A stretch of 64,000 bases of DNA from Candidatus Micropelagos thuwalensis (GTDB lineage Bacteria > Pseudomonadota > Alphaproteobacteria > RS24), in assembly GCF_000469155.1 (NCBI RefSeq), contig NZ_AWXE01000004.1, positions 62,001 to 126,000 of the forward strand, in the 5' to 3' direction. Both the position numbers and the translations under genes were made by a program. Numbering within the stretch: the stretch's first letter is position 1; each line of letters opens with the position of its first letter. The notes beneath the pieces were generated by a model that saw only the letters and a list, made by a program, of their open reading frames with translations, had not been told where the DNA came from and ran no database searches. This document shows, one piece after another, positions 1 to 8,523 of the stretch.

Positions 1-1
1 T

Positions 2-211
2 TGGTTTGGCGAAGATCAAGGGCGATATGTAATAGTTGGCGCGGATGCGGATAAAATACTCGCGGAAGCAAACGCAAGCGGTCTGGCTCTTAATTATCTT
101 GGAAAAACTGGCGGCTCAGAATTGACAATCGCTGAACGCATACACATATCTGTTAAAGAGTTGCGTGCCATCCATGAAAACTGGTTGCCAGACTATATGA
201 AAACTGTGTAG
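2..211 (+). CDS. purL: phosphoribosylformylglycinamidine synthase subunit PurL, C-terminal end (partial)
   Basis: Reading frame open from the window edge to the TAG at 209-211, giving the last 69 residues. The segment GGSELTIAERIHI followed by a WLPDYM ending matches the extreme C-terminus of PurL, the ATP-dependent FGAM synthase of purine biosynthesis. The assignment is supported by context, since bolA and grxD follow directly, an order common in alphaproteobacteria. The rest of the gene lies upstream of the window. No catalytic motif is visible in this piece, so the call rests on the C-terminal similarity and the neighbours. Confidence 0.85.
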   Translation, partial: WFGEDQGRYVIVGADADKILAEANASGLALNYLGKTGGSELTIAERIHISVKELRAIHENWLPDYMKTV

Positions 212-247
212 TCCTGATAAACTAGAACTTAACATTTGCAGGAGACT

Positions 248-505
248 ATGATGCCGATGACGGCCTCTGACATTGTTGACATGATTAAAGAAGCTATCCC
301 TGATGCTCAGGTGGATATTACTGATTTGCGTGGCGATGGTGATCATTATTCTGCAGTGGTGACATCACAAAGTTTTAAGGGCAAGACCCGCGTCCAACAG
401 CATCGTATGGTTTATGATGCCCTACAAGGTGATATGGGAAGTGGCCTGCATGCATTGGCGCTTCAAACGGCTTTACCCTCTGCACCATCAGAAGATAATT
501 CATAA
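248..505 (+). CDS. BolA family protein
   Basis: About 85 residues, the usual size of a short BolA protein. The fold pattern is visible: an N-terminal helix ([19 protein letters not shown]), a GDGDHY turn, then strands around [17 protein letters not shown]; BolA proteins partner with monothiol glutaredoxins in Fe-S and iron signalling. A TTG further upstream (236) is unlikely to be the start because an AGGAG at 240-244 lies between it and the tandem ATGs at 248 and 251; 251 has slightly better spacing and is an equally valid start. The gene lies 36 nt after purL and 20 nt before its expected partner grxD, so the three are probably cotranscribed. Confidence 0.9.
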   Translation: MMPMTASDIVDMIKEAIPDAQVDITDLRGDGDHYSAVVTSQSFKGKTRVQQHRMVYDALQGDMGSGLHALALQTALPSAPSEDNS

Positions 506-525
506 CTCAGGAAGACGAGACAATC

Positions 526-858
526 ATGTCAGATATTAACGATATCATAACTTCGGAAATAGCAGATAACGATGTTGTCCTTTTCATGAAGGGTACACCT
601 ATATTTCCACAATGCGGGTTTTCCAGCCAAGTTGTGCAGATATTATCTTATCTCGGTGTTTCGTTTAAAGGTGTGAATGTACTGGATAATGATGAATTGC
701 GTGAGGGTATTAAAACCTTCTCTAACTGGCCAACCATCCCTCAACTTTATGTCAAAGGGGAGTTTCTGGGCGGCTGTGATATTATCCGTGAAATGTTTGA
801 AGAAGACGAGTTACGCGAATTCTTCACAGAAAACGGCATAGAGATGATTAATACCTGA
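526..858 (+). CDS. grxD: monothiol glutaredoxin Grx4 family
   Basis: 110 residues with the CGFS active site at about residue 31 ([13 protein letters not shown]), the KGTP motif at 22-25 and the conserved [16 protein letters not shown] segment that binds glutathione. CGFS glutaredoxins bind a bridging [2Fe-2S] cluster and act with BolA in Fe-S cluster delivery; the neighbouring bolA gene fits this. The ATG at 526 has a purine-rich AGGAAGACGAG stretch upstream. A strong terminator follows, so this is probably the last gene of the purL-bolA-grxD unit. Confidence 0.95.
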   Translation: MSDINDIITSEIADNDVVLFMKGTPIFPQCGFSSQVVQILSYLGVSFKGVNVLDNDELREGIKTFSNWPTIPQLYVKGEFLGGCDIIREMFEEDELREFFTENGIEMINT

Positions 859-883
859 TTTTCCAGCCAGATTTAGTGATTTC

Positions 884-910
884 AAAAGGCACTTAGGTGC
901 CTTTTTTCTT
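884..910 (+). terminator. rho-independent terminator after grxD
   Basis: AAAAGGCAC-TTAG-GTGCCTTTTTT: a GGCAC/GTGCC stem with flanking A and T runs, 25 nt after the grxD stop and ending in a T tract. Confidence 0.9.
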
Positions 911-980
911 GCCCCGTCCCCCCGGTTTGTCTATAAGTCCGGCACACCCCGTAAAAACGGCCTCGCGTGGTGAGGTTTGT

Positions 981-1026
981 GGTTCGCACCCCTGGAGGGA
1001 ACCCGGGACAGGGTATTCGGCCCTGT
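981..1026 (+). promoter_or_regulatory. tandem hairpins in the rplY leader
   Basis: Two consecutive inverted repeats precede rplY. The first pairs GGTT (981) and CCCT with AGGG and AACC (ending 1003). The second is ACAGGG (1008-1013) with CCCTGT (1021-1026), ending just before the AAAGGAG ribosome-binding site at 1031-1037. Structures this close to the SD could control translation of L25, but this is inference; no known leader family was recognised. Confidence 0.4.
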
Positions 1027-1043
1027 ATTTAAAGGAGTTTAAA

Positions 1044-1697
1044 ATGGCAGAAGTTTTTGAAATTAACGCTGAAAAGCGTGAACGTGACGGCAAGGGGCCC
1101 GCACGTGGATTGCGTAACATCGGGAAAATTCCCGCCGTCATTTATGGCGATAAAAAAGACCCTGAAAGCATAACCCTTGAGCAACGTGATATCACGAAGC
1201 TTTATAATTCCGGTCGTCTTATGTCCACATTGATACAAATTGACGTGGATGGAGAAAAGACACGCGCCATTGCGCGTGATGTACAGTTGCATCCGGTTAA
1301 AGACTTCATCCTCCATGCCGATTTTTTACGGCTTGGTAAAGGCGCGAAAATTGCTGTGGAGATTCCCGTGAACTTCCTCAATGAAGATACTTGTCCGGGT
1401 CTTAAGCAAGGTGGCGTTTTGAATGTGGTGCGTTATCAGGTTGAACTGAACTGTCCAGCTTCTGAAATTCCAGAATCTATAGAGCTTGATCTTGCCGAAG
1501 CCAATATCGGTGACTCGCTTCATATTTCCGATGTGAAACTACCTGAAGGTGTTGTACCAACGATTGCCGACCGTGACTTTACCATCGCGACAATCGCTGC
1601 ACCTGCCGGACTGGATGATACCGACGATGAGGTCGAAGAAGGTATTGAAGGTGAAGAAGGTGATGAAGGTGATAGCAACGAGGAAGGCGAAGAGTAG
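1044..1697 (+). CDS. rplY: 50S ribosomal protein L25/general stress protein Ctc
   Basis: 217 residues, the long CTC-type form: an N-terminal L25 domain (about 1-95; the GPARGLRNIGKIPAVIYG loop contacts 5S rRNA), a beta-rich TL5-like C-terminal domain (about 100-185; HADFLRL, IPVNFLNE, DLAEANIGDSLHI), then a very acidic Glu/Asp/Gly tail typical of alphaproteobacterial L25. The ATG at 1044 is chosen over an in-frame upstream start at 897 because AAAGGAG sits 7 nt before it and the N-terminus then matches the family (MAEVFEINAEKRER). Followed by pth after 20 nt, the usual neighbour. Confidence 0.95.
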   Translation: MAEVFEINAEKRERDGKGPARGLRNIGKIPAVIYGDKKDPESITLEQRDITKLYNSGRLMSTLIQIDVDGEKTRAIARDVQLHPVKDFILHADFLRLGKGAKIAVEIPVNFLNEDTCPGLKQGGVLNVVRYQVELNCPASEIPESIELDLAEANIGDSLHISDVKLPEGVVPTIADRDFTIATIAAPAGLDDTDDEVEEGIEGEEGDEGDSNEEGEE

Positions 1698-1717
1698 TCT
1701 CTTTGCTTTGAGCGCAA

Positions 1718-2356
1718 ATGCTTTTGCTCGTTGGCCTAGGTAATCCGGGTTCTAAATATTCAGGTAACCGACATAACATCGGTTTTATGGCTATTGACCG
1801 GATTGCCGAGACACATAACTTTCCCGCTTTTCGTAGCAAATACCAGGGACAGTTATCCGAAGGCCTTCTCGGTGAGACAAAAACACTTTTGCTAAAACCT
1901 GAAACCTATATGAATGAGAGTGGTAAATCCGTGGCTGAGGCTGTCAGGATGATCAAGTTACCGTTGTCAAATATCGTGGTGTTTTACGATGAACTCGACC
2001 TCGTCCCCGGCAAGTTGCGAATGAAAACGGGCGGCGGCCTTGCAGGTCATAACGGTCTGAGATCCCTGAAGGGGCATATAGGGGCAGATTTCAGGCGCGC
2101 CAGACTAGGTATCGGACATCCGGGTCATAAAGACCTTGTCCTTGCACATGTTTTGAAAGATTTTTCAAAAGCAGAGAGGGATTGGTTACCTAATTTTCTG
2201 GATGCGATTGCCAAACATGCGCCTTTATTGGCGGCAAATGACGGGCTGGGCGAAGACGCGACTTATCAAAACCGTGTGCATTTAACTTTTCACAATGATG
2301 AAAGTATCTCAGAAGAGAATAAACAGCCTGAACAAACTGAAAAGGGAACGAATTAA
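1718..2356 (+). CDS. pth: peptidyl-tRNA hydrolase
   Basis: 212 residues. Releases tRNA from peptidyl-tRNAs that drop off the ribosome. Family motifs are visible: LLVGLGNPGSKYSGNRHNIGF at the N-terminus with the catalytic His in RHNIGF (about residue 20), KPETYMNESG (about 62), VFYDELDL (about 88, catalytic Asp) and GGLAGHNGLRS (about 107). A short charged tail extends beyond the domain. The stop codon overlaps the start of ychF by one base (TAATG), implying translational coupling. Confidence 0.97.
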   Translation: MLLLVGLGNPGSKYSGNRHNIGFMAIDRIAETHNFPAFRSKYQGQLSEGLLGETKTLLLKPETYMNESGKSVAEAVRMIKLPLSNIVVFYDELDLVPGKLRMKTGGGLAGHNGLRSLKGHIGADFRRARLGIGHPGHKDLVLAHVLKDFSKAERDWLPNFLDAIAKHAPLLAANDGLGEDATYQNRVHLTFHNDESISEENKQPEQTEKGTN

Positions 2357-3453
2357 TGGGATTTCAATGCGGCATTGTCGGCTTACCGAATGTAGGCAAA
2401 TCAACCCTTTTTAACGCCCTCACCCGCACAGCAGCAGCACAAGCGGCTAACTTCCCATTCTGCACCATTGAACCCAATGTTGGTGAAGTTTCGGTACCAG
2501 ACGCGCGTCTGGACGCCCTAGCAGCTATTGCCGTAAGCAAGGAGATTATTCCTGCCCGTCTAAGTTTTGTAGATATTGCCGGACTGGTGCGCGGGGCATC
2601 TAAGGGGGAAGGCCTCGGCAATCAGTTTCTTGGTAATATCCGCGAAGTTGACGCGATTGCCCATGTTCTGCGTTGTTTTGAAGACTCAAACATCACTCAT
2701 GTTGAGGGAGAAATTGACCCGCTGGCGGATGCCGAAACTGTTGAAACTGAATTAATGCTGGCGGATTTGGAAAGCCTTGAAAAACGTGAAGGCAATTTGA
2801 GAAAAAAAGCGACCACTAAGGACAAAAAAGCCATAGAGGAACTGGAACTCGTTGATTTAGCTCTGGCAGAACTTCGGGAAGGTCGTCCGGCACGTCTAGT
2901 GGATGTTCCTAAGGGGCGCGAAAGAGATTTTAAAAACCTCCAGCTTCTCACCTCAAAGCCCGTTTTATATGTTTGCAATGTTGAAGAAGACAGTGCAGCA
3001 ACCGGCAATTACTTATCGGCTAAAGTTGCAGAAAGAGCTGCCGCAGAGGGGGCGGAAACGGTTGTGATTTCTGCACGAATTGAAGAAGAACTGGCTCAGC
3101 TTGATGAGTCGGAACGGTTGGAATATCTGCAAAGTCTGGGGCTGGAAGAGCCCGGCCTCAATCGCCTGATTGAACAAGGTTATCATCTGCTCGACTTGAT
3201 TACCTATTTCACATGTGGCCCGAAGGAAACCCGCGCTTGGACTGTGAGAAGCGGATCAACTGCCCCTCAAGCGGCAGGGATTATCCATACGGATTTCGAA
3301 CGGGGCTTTATCAGAGCCGAGACCACAGCCTATGAAGATTATGTGGCCTGCAAAGGGGAAAGCGGGGCACGCGAAACAGGCAAGCTCCGACAAGAAGGCA
3401 AAGAATACATCGTCCAAGACGGAGATGTGATGCTGTTCAAATTTAACGTGTAA
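2356..3453 (+). CDS. ychF: redox-regulated ATPase YchF (Obg-like)
   Basis: 365 residues, standard length. P-loop GLPNVGKSTLFNAL at about 9-22, the DIAGLVRGASKGEGLGNQFL switch region, a central coiled-coil domain (residues about 130-200, RKKATTKDKKAIEELE) and the C-terminal TGS domain ending in GDVMLFKFNV. The non-canonical G4 motif (CNVEED in place of NKxD) is the YchF signature for ATP rather than GTP preference. YchF associates with ribosomes. Start ATG overlaps the pth stop. Confidence 0.97.
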   Translation: MGFQCGIVGLPNVGKSTLFNALTRTAAAQAANFPFCTIEPNVGEVSVPDARLDALAAIAVSKEIIPARLSFVDIAGLVRGASKGEGLGNQFLGNIREVDAIAHVLRCFEDSNITHVEGEIDPLADAETVETELMLADLESLEKREGNLRKKATTKDKKAIEELELVDLALAELREGRPARLVDVPKGRERDFKNLQLLTSKPVLYVCNVEEDSAATGNYLSAKVAERAAAEGAETVVISARIEEELAQLDESERLEYLQSLGLEEPGLNRLIEQGYHLLDLITYFTCGPKETRAWTVRSGSTAPQAAGIIHTDFERGFIRAETTAYEDYVACKGESGARETGKLRQEGKEYIVQDGDVMLFKFNV

Positions 3454-3568
3454 AGACTTCCGCCACGCACAACCAAACACAGCCATCTATCAGCCCATTT
3501 ATGCGCGACTTGATATAACGGCGCAAATTGACTAACCTTTTTTTTGCCTATTGTTGAACGCGAAAGGC

Positions 3569-3802
3569 GGGTTTAGCAAACCATCACAAAAGCTGCAATT
3601 TGTATTGCGTATGTGGCTTATCGCTATCCTAATTTGTCGAGGACATGCGTTAAGCCTTTTTTTAAGAATTGCTGGGAAAATCGTTCACCTCTCGCTCTGC
3701 GCCGGGGTGACGGCGGAATATGGTTCTCTTAGGGGAACTCAATACGTCGTAGCCGAACTTTTGTGCGGTTTGCTAACCCCCGGCACCTGCGTATCCGGTG
3801 CC
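3569..3802. ncRNA. candidate structured RNA between ychF and an HTH gene
   Basis: In a 385-nt gene-free gap, GGGTTTAGCAAACC (3569-3582) is complementary to GGTTTGCTAACCC (3767-3779), with one bulged base, across 184 nt. Inside it CACCTC can pair with GGGGTG, and GTTCTC with GGGAAC. A further stem, GGCACC with GGTGCC (3782-3802), follows. A long closing stem with internal hairpins suits a folded RNA of 6S-like size, but I cannot match it to a known family, and no T-run terminator is evident on either strand, so the strand is left open. Confidence 0.35.
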
Positions 3803-3838
3803 GCTTTGCTCAAACAATAAAAACAAAGAGGGGCGCAA

Positions 3839-4174
3839 ATGAACGAGACACAAGCCAATAATATTCGACATAATTTATGGATTTTCCGCCTGCGCCGAAA
3901 AATTCCGCGCCATGTTTTTGCGCGCGATATTATGAGTGTTCAGGCCTATCGTGAAATTGAATATGGGCATGAAGCTATCAGCGCCGATTTGCTGAAGAAA
4001 TTTATCGAGAAATATGACCTTAAGCGCAAACATCTAACCGCCGCGCCCGAATTCGCCAGCCTGCTCGACCATCCAACCCGTAAACTCATTGAATATCAGC
4101 GCGTCGCCATGAGCAGCACCCAGCTCAAGCATCTCATGCACTTTCTGCGGGATTTTCTTCCTCGCGCCTATTAG
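3839..4174 (+). CDS. small helix-turn-helix-like protein
   Basis: 111 residues, basic, no signal peptide. The stretch from about residue 12 to 60 (LWIFRLRRKIPRHVFARDI, then QAYREIEYGHEAISADLLKKF) has the helix spacing of an XRE/Cro-type HTH, but degenerate at the usual consensus positions. The C-terminal half (LLDHPTRKLIEYQRVAMSSTQLKHLMHFLRDFLP) is helical and not recognised. A GAGG precedes the ATG (AAAGAGGGGCGCAAATG). The gene stands alone between ychF and the convergent petC. Function unknown; DNA binding is inferred from the pattern only. Confidence 0.7.
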   Translation: MNETQANNIRHNLWIFRLRRKIPRHVFARDIMSVQAYREIEYGHEAISADLLKKFIEKYDLKRKHLTAAPEFASLLDHPTRKLIEYQRVAMSSTQLKHLMHFLRDFLPRAY

Positions 4175-4187
4175 GAAATAACGGTAA

Positions 4188-4970
4188 TTAGTGTTTATCA
4201 GCCCAAATGCGGCGCATTGAGAAGAACAGCAATCCGGCAAATACGGTGAGATAAATTAACACCATAAAACCAGTTTGCTTACGCTCTTCTAATTCAGGCT
4301 CAGCCGCCCAGTTCAGGAATGTCACAACATCATACGACATCTGCTCAACGGACGCCGCCGTCCCATCTGTATATTCAATCAAATCTTCAAGCAGAGGCGC
4401 AGCCATGGCGATTTTACCGCCAGCCATATACGGGTTGTAATAGAGACCGTCACGCATTTTCATACCTGCTGGCGGATCTTCATAACCTGTCAGAAGAGCA
4501 TAAATATAGTCCGGCCCGCCAGAGCGTGCTTTAGTGATAAGTGATAGGTCGGGTGGATAAGCACCCCCATTCGCAGCACGTGCGGCCTGAACATTTGGGA
4601 AAGGGTTTACAAAGGCGTCCTTTGGCAGTGCCGGACGCTCAAACATGTCACCATAATCATCTGGCCCATCTTCAACCGTGAAACCTGCGGCTATTGCTTT
4701 GACTTCCAACTCGGAAAATTCAGGGCCACCAGGCTGGGAAAGATTGCGAAAACGTAACTGTTCCATGCTGTGACAGGCGGCACACACTTCTGTGTAAACC
4801 TTGTAACCACGGCGCAGTGAGTCTCTGTCATAAGTACCGAACAGGCCGTTAAAGCTCCAGTCAACCGCTTCAGGATGTTTGGCATCTCCGGCGGCTTCCG
4901 CACCGCTTAATGATAAACCGGCAGTTAGCAAGGCAGAGAAAATGAGGGCAGATATTCTGTTCATGTTCAT
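4188..4970 (-). CDS. petC: cytochrome c1 of the bc1 complex
   Basis: 260 residues. Signal peptide at 1-26 (ISALIFSALLTAGLSLSGAEA), covalent haem motif CAACH at about 60, the MRDGLYYNPYMAGG region holding the axial Met of the haem, and a C-terminal membrane anchor (FMVLIYLTVFAGLLFFSM) followed by a basic cytoplasmic end. It carries electrons from the Rieske protein to soluble cytochrome c on the periplasmic side. It is the last gene of petA-petB-petC, 21 nt after petB, and converges on the HTH gene with 13 nt between stops. Confidence 0.96.
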   Translation of the reverse strand: MNMNRISALIFSALLTAGLSLSGAEAAGDAKHPEAVDWSFNGLFGTYDRDSLRRGYKVYTEVCAACHSMEQLRFRNLSQPGGPEFSELEVKAIAAGFTVEDGPDDYGDMFERPALPKDAFVNPFPNVQAARAANGGAYPPDLSLITKARSGGPDYIYALLTGYEDPPAGMKMRDGLYYNPYMAGGKIAMAAPLLEDLIEYTDGTAASVEQMSYDVVTFLNWAAEPELEERKQTGFMVLIYLTVFAGLLFFSMRRIWADKH

Positions 4971-4991
4971 CTCACTTATTCAGTCAGCCGG

Positions 4992-6233
4992 TTATTCAGC
5001 CGGACTTGCAGCCGTCTCCGGCAGGATTGAGGCAGAAATGCTCTCTGGAATTTCCCTGGGTTTTTCCACCAAACCAAGCAGTGGCAAAATAATCAGGAAA
5101 TGTGCGAAATAGTAAATCGTACATATACGCGCCAGCGTGATGTAAACACCTTCCGCCGGCATGGCGCCGAGATAACCGAGCACCAGGCAATTCACAACAA
5201 AAATCAGGAAGAATTGCTTGAACAGTGGACGATAACGCGCTGAACGGATTTTTGATGTATCTAACCAGGGCAGAACGAACAAGATAAATATCGCACCAAC
5301 CATTGCAATGACGCCACCGAGTTTATCTGGTACAGCCCGCAAAATCGCATAAAACGGCAACAGATACCATTCAGGCACAATATGCGCCGGCGTGACCAAC
5401 GGGTTAGCTGGAATATAATTATCAGCATGACCAAGAACATTAGGCGCGAAAAACACAAAATAGCTGAACAAAATCATGAAAACGACCAGCGCAAAACCGT
5501 CTTTCACAGTGTAATAAGGGTGAAAGGGAACCGTGTCTTGTTCGGATTTCACAGAAATGCCAACAGGATTGTTATTTCCGGGTACATGCAAGGCCCAAAT
5601 ATGTAAAATTACAACCCCGAAAATCAGGAATGGAATCAGGTAATGCAAAGAGAAAAAGCGATTTAATGTCGGATTATCAACTGAGAAACCGCCCCACAAC
5701 CATGTTGCAATGCTATCTCCTACAAGCGGTATCGCACCAAATAGGTTTGTAATAACCGTCGCACCCCACAAACTCATTTGCCCCCATGGCAGGACATAGC
5801 CCATAAAGGCTGCAGCCATCATCAAGAGATAGATGATAACACCAAGAATCCATAATACCTCACGCGGAGCTTTATACGAGCCGTAATACATGCCGCGGAA
5901 TATATGAATATAAACGGCAAGGAAGAACATGGATGCACCATTGGCGTGAATATATCGGATTAACCAGCCATGGTTCACATTCCGCATGATGTGCTCAACA
6001 GAATTAAACGCATGGTCAACATGAGGCGTGTAATGCATAGCCAAAATAATGCCTGTGATAATTTGTGTCACCAGGCAGAACGTCAGAATACCGCCAAATG
6101 TCCACCAGTAATTCAGGTTTTTCGGCGTTGGATAGTCAACAAAACTGTCATGCGCCAGCCTTAACAACGGCAGACGTGTATCCATCCATTTTGTAAATCC
6201 GTTATTTGGCTGATAAGTGCTTTCACCACTCAT
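4992..6233 (-). CDS. petB: cytochrome b of the bc1 complex
   Basis: 413 residues, the length expected for a full-length (b6 plus IV) cytochrome b. Haem ligands lie in the two pairs of His on helices B and D ([10 protein letters not shown] region, [18 protein letters not shown] and [21 protein letters not shown]). The Qo-site PEWY motif is present ([19 protein letters not shown], about residue 293). Some nine membrane segments are apparent. It oxidises ubiquinol at Qo and reduces quinone at Qi. Lies 25 nt after petA and 21 nt before petC. Confidence 0.97.
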   Translation of the reverse strand: MSGESTYQPNNGFTKWMDTRLPLLRLAHDSFVDYPTPKNLNYWWTFGGILTFCLVTQIITGIILAMHYTPHVDHAFNSVEHIMRNVNHGWLIRYIHANGASMFFLAVYIHIFRGMYYGSYKAPREVLWILGVIIYLLMMAAAFMGYVLPWGQMSLWGATVITNLFGAIPLVGDSIATWLWGGFSVDNPTLNRFFSLHYLIPFLIFGVVILHIWALHVPGNNNPVGISVKSEQDTVPFHPYYTVKDGFALVVFMILFSYFVFFAPNVLGHADNYIPANPLVTPAHIVPEWYLLPFYAILRAVPDKLGGVIAMVGAIFILFVLPWLDTSKIRSARYRPLFKQFFLIFVVNCLVLGYLGAMPAEGVYITLARICTIYYFAHFLIILPLLGLVEKPREIPESISASILPETAASPAE

Positions 6234-6258
6234 TTAATAATCCTCGATTGTTGGTGCG

Positions 6259-6819
6259 TTAACCGATTTTAATCCGGCTGTCGCTGACAAATTGATAAGG
6301 CGGGATTTCTAGGTTTTTAGGCGCTGGGCCTTTGCGAATACGTCCTGATGTGTCGTAATGCGAGCCGTGGCACGGGCAGAACCAGCCATTGAACTCACCC
6401 GCCTGACCAAGCGGAACACAACCCAAATGGGTACAGACACCGACCATAACCAGCCATTCGGGGTTTTCTGCACGGGTCTTGTCAGCTTCAGGATCCGGCA
6501 AAGCGTCAAGGCTGACATTCTCAGCATCACGAATTTCTTCTTGTGTACGGCGGCGAATAAATACGGGCTTGCCGCGCCATGTAACGGTTAAGCTTTGACC
6601 GACTTCAACCGCATCCAAATCAATTTCTATAGAAGCCAGCGCACGCATGGACGCATCCGGGTTCATTTGGTCGATTAGTGGCCAGGCAACATTCGCCGCC
6701 CCAATCGCTGCGAAAGCACCAGTTGTAAGGTGCAAAAATGCACGGCGGTTGGGCTCACCTTCATGAGATGCTGTTTTTGTTTCAGTTAAACCGTCTCCGG
6801 TCGTATTGGTATCAGACAC
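6259..6819 (-). CDS. petA: ubiquinol-cytochrome c reductase Rieske iron-sulfur subunit
   Basis: About 186 residues. Tat-type N-terminal anchor (NRRAFLHLTTGAFAAIGAANVAWP), then the Rieske domain with both cluster motifs, CTHLGC and CPCHGSHYD (about 132-160), which bind the [2Fe-2S] cluster through two Cys and two His. I place the start at a GTG (6817-6819) preceded five bases earlier by GGAGG; a TTG four codons upstream would put that GGAGG inside the gene. First gene of the petABC operon. Confidence 0.95.
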   Translation of the reverse strand: MSDTNTTGDGLTETKTASHEGEPNRRAFLHLTTGAFAAIGAANVAWPLIDQMNPDASMRALASIEIDLDAVEVGQSLTVTWRGKPVFIRRRTQEEIRDAENVSLDALPDPEADKTRAENPEWLVMVGVCTHLGCVPLGQAGEFNGWFCPCHGSHYDTSGRIRKGPAPKNLEIPPYQFVSDSRIKIG

Positions 6820-6978
6820 GCACGCCTCCAAGCGATTCTACAGGCCATCCCTGCACAATGCGAAATTACGCTTATCACGTCACCGACAAAATGTGTCACC
6901 GTGACGCATCAATTTGTAACCTTTACTTCTCATCATAATATGTTAATTTTACGTTACATTTTAAAAAAGGAAAAAAAT

Positions 6979-7377
6979 ATGGAAACTTTTGAATTTATTT
7001 TGGGGGCACTAGCAATTTCTACTGGGATCATAATTCCAGTTTCAGTATTTTTTTGGTTATATAAAGATGCCAAAAATAAAAGAGAAACTGTTATTGAGAT
7101 TTCAAGAAACATAGAGAACCCCGATCAACTTGAAAAATTGATAAACATTTTCGATGAACGAAAAAAAGACCCTATAGATTATAGAAGAAGCGGTGTGGTG
7201 ACACTATTTGTGGGAATTGGTCTTTTTCTTTTTGGCACGATTTTTATTGGACCAATTCTAAAAGGGGTTGGTGCACTTATAACGGCTATTGGTCTTGGTC
7301 AAATAATTGCCGGTTATTTATATCCTAATACAAGTGAAGAAATTACAAATGCTGTTGAAGATTTCGAAAAGAATTAG
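6979..7377 (+). CDS. DUF6249-like small membrane protein
   Basis: 132 residues. One membrane segment near the N-terminus (FILGALAISTGIIIPVSVFFWLY), a charged middle (about 28-62: KDAKNKRETVIEISRNIENP), then two close membrane segments (VVTLFVGIGLFLFGTIFIGP and GVGALITAIGLGQIIAGYLY) and an acidic tail. The layout resembles DUF6249 proteins, which often sit beside small XRE regulators, as here. ATG at 6979 is preceded by AAAAGGA; an upstream in-frame start at 6901 lacks an RBS. Clearly richer in A/T than petA and hemF on either side, suggesting acquisition as a pair with the next gene. Confidence 0.75.
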   Translation: METFEFILGALAISTGIIIPVSVFFWLYKDAKNKRETVIEISRNIENPDQLEKLINIFDERKKDPIDYRRSGVVTLFVGIGLFLFGTIFIGPILKGVGALITAIGLGQIIAGYLYPNTSEEITNAVEDFEKN

Positions 7378-7379
7378 CC

Positions 7380-7601
7380 TTGGGTAAAAACCATAAAAAT
7401 CTATTAAATAATCTTGAGAAACTTCGAAAAAAAGCGGGCATAACTCAGCAAGAATTGTCTGAAAGAGCCGAAGTTTCAAGAAAAAGTATTAATGCAATCG
7501 AGAATGGAATATATGTACCATCAACTGTACTCGCATTAAAAATTTCCAGAACTCTGGGATGTAACGTAGAAGATTTGTTTAAACTTCCTAACACTAAGTA
7601 A
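7380..7601 (+). CDS. small XRE-family HTH regulator
   Basis: 73 residues, nearly all one HTH_3 domain: NLEKLRKKAGITQQELSERA, the recognition helix SRKSINAIENGIYVPS, then LALKISRTLGCNVEDLF. This is the YgzD/compact-Xre type that often controls its upstream membrane partner. Starts at a TTG (7380-7382), two bases after the stop of the DUF6249-like gene, so the two are translationally coupled. AT-rich like its partner and unlike hemF after it. Confidence 0.85.
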   Translation: MGKNHKNLLNNLEKLRKKAGITQQELSERAEVSRKSINAIENGIYVPSTVLALKISRTLGCNVEDLFKLPNTK

Positions 7602-7632
7602 TTGTAGTGAATGACTTATTGGAAACTATAAA

Positions 7633-8496
7633 GTGACCGGAACGACACAAACCGATTGGACAGACCAAAAACAACGCGCCGCGGCGTGGTTTCGGGAACT
7701 GCGCGACAGATTATGCGCCGCTATGGAAACTCTTGAACCCGACGGAGCGCGTTTTGACCGCACTATCTGGAAACGCGGCGATGGGGCCGAGGACCTTGGC
7801 GGGGGAGAAATGTCTATGTTGCACGGCACAGTTTTTGAAAAGGCCGGCGTACATATTTCCACGGTTTATGGTGAATTTTCTGAACAATTCCGTTCCCAAA
7901 TAGAAGGGGCTGCAGACGACCCGCGATTCTGGGCTTCCGGCATTTCCGTTATCGCTCATCCCCGCAATCCGCATGCACCCACAGCTCATATGAACACACG
8001 CATGGTTGTCACGACCAAAGGCTGGTTTGGCGGCGGCGGAGATTTGACTCCCATGTTAAAAACTCAACGCCATGCCGATCACCCTGACACCCAAGATTTT
8101 CATAAAGCCTATAAATCCGCCTGTGATGCGCATGATGCCGCTTACTACCCTGATTTTAAAGAAAAATGTGACGAATATTTTTTTCTTCCGCACCGCAACG
8201 AAAGCAGAGGAACGGGCGGCATCTTTTACGATCATTTAAATACCGGAGACTGGGATACGGATTTTGCCTTCACCCAAGATGTCGGGCGCGCATTTTTGGA
8301 TGTCTACCCCGATATTATCGCGCGCCGCAAAGACACACCCTATAACGATGAAGAACGCGAGGCACAACTTGTGCAACGTGGACGTTATGTGGAATTTAAC
8401 CTGCTCTATGACCGCGGCACGACTTTCGGGCTCAAAACCGGCGGGAATGTTGACAGTATTCTGTCATCCATGCCGCCTGCAGTTCGCTGGCCTTAA
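7633..8496 (+). CDS. hemF: oxygen-dependent coproporphyrinogen III oxidase
   Basis: 287 residues. Converts coproporphyrinogen III to protoporphyrinogen IX with O2. Family motifs: [10 protein letters not shown] near residue 57, [25 protein letters not shown] (about 97-120), [11 protein letters not shown] (about 131), [11 protein letters not shown] (about 194) and the C-terminal [20 protein letters not shown] signature. Starts at GTG 7633. Complements hemA and hemH about 10 kb downstream, making this an aerobic haem pathway. Confidence 0.96.
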   Translation: MTGTTQTDWTDQKQRAAAWFRELRDRLCAAMETLEPDGARFDRTIWKRGDGAEDLGGGEMSMLHGTVFEKAGVHISTVYGEFSEQFRSQIEGAADDPRFWASGISVIAHPRNPHAPTAHMNTRMVVTTKGWFGGGGDLTPMLKTQRHADHPDTQDFHKAYKSACDAHDAAYYPDFKEKCDEYFFLPHRNESRGTGGIFYDHLNTGDWDTDFAFTQDVGRAFLDVYPDIIARRKDTPYNDEEREAQLVQRGRYVEFNLLYDRGTTFGLKTGGNVDSILSSMPPAVRWP

Positions 8497-8523
8497 AACT
8501 TCATAACTAAAAATTCATCATAT

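Noticed and set aside
981-1003. GGTTCGCACC segment resembling a tRNA T-arm
   Set aside because: The position equal to A58 of the T loop is C, and no acceptor, D or anticodon stems can be found around it.
897-1043. N-terminal extension of rplY to 897
   Set aside because: It would include the grxD terminator and two hairpins; the SD and family alignment support ATG 1044.
3551-3820. 89-residue plus-strand ORF between ychF and the HTH gene
   Set aside because: No RBS, unusual composition for this genome, no recognisable domain, and it overlaps the inverted-repeat structure; treated as chance.
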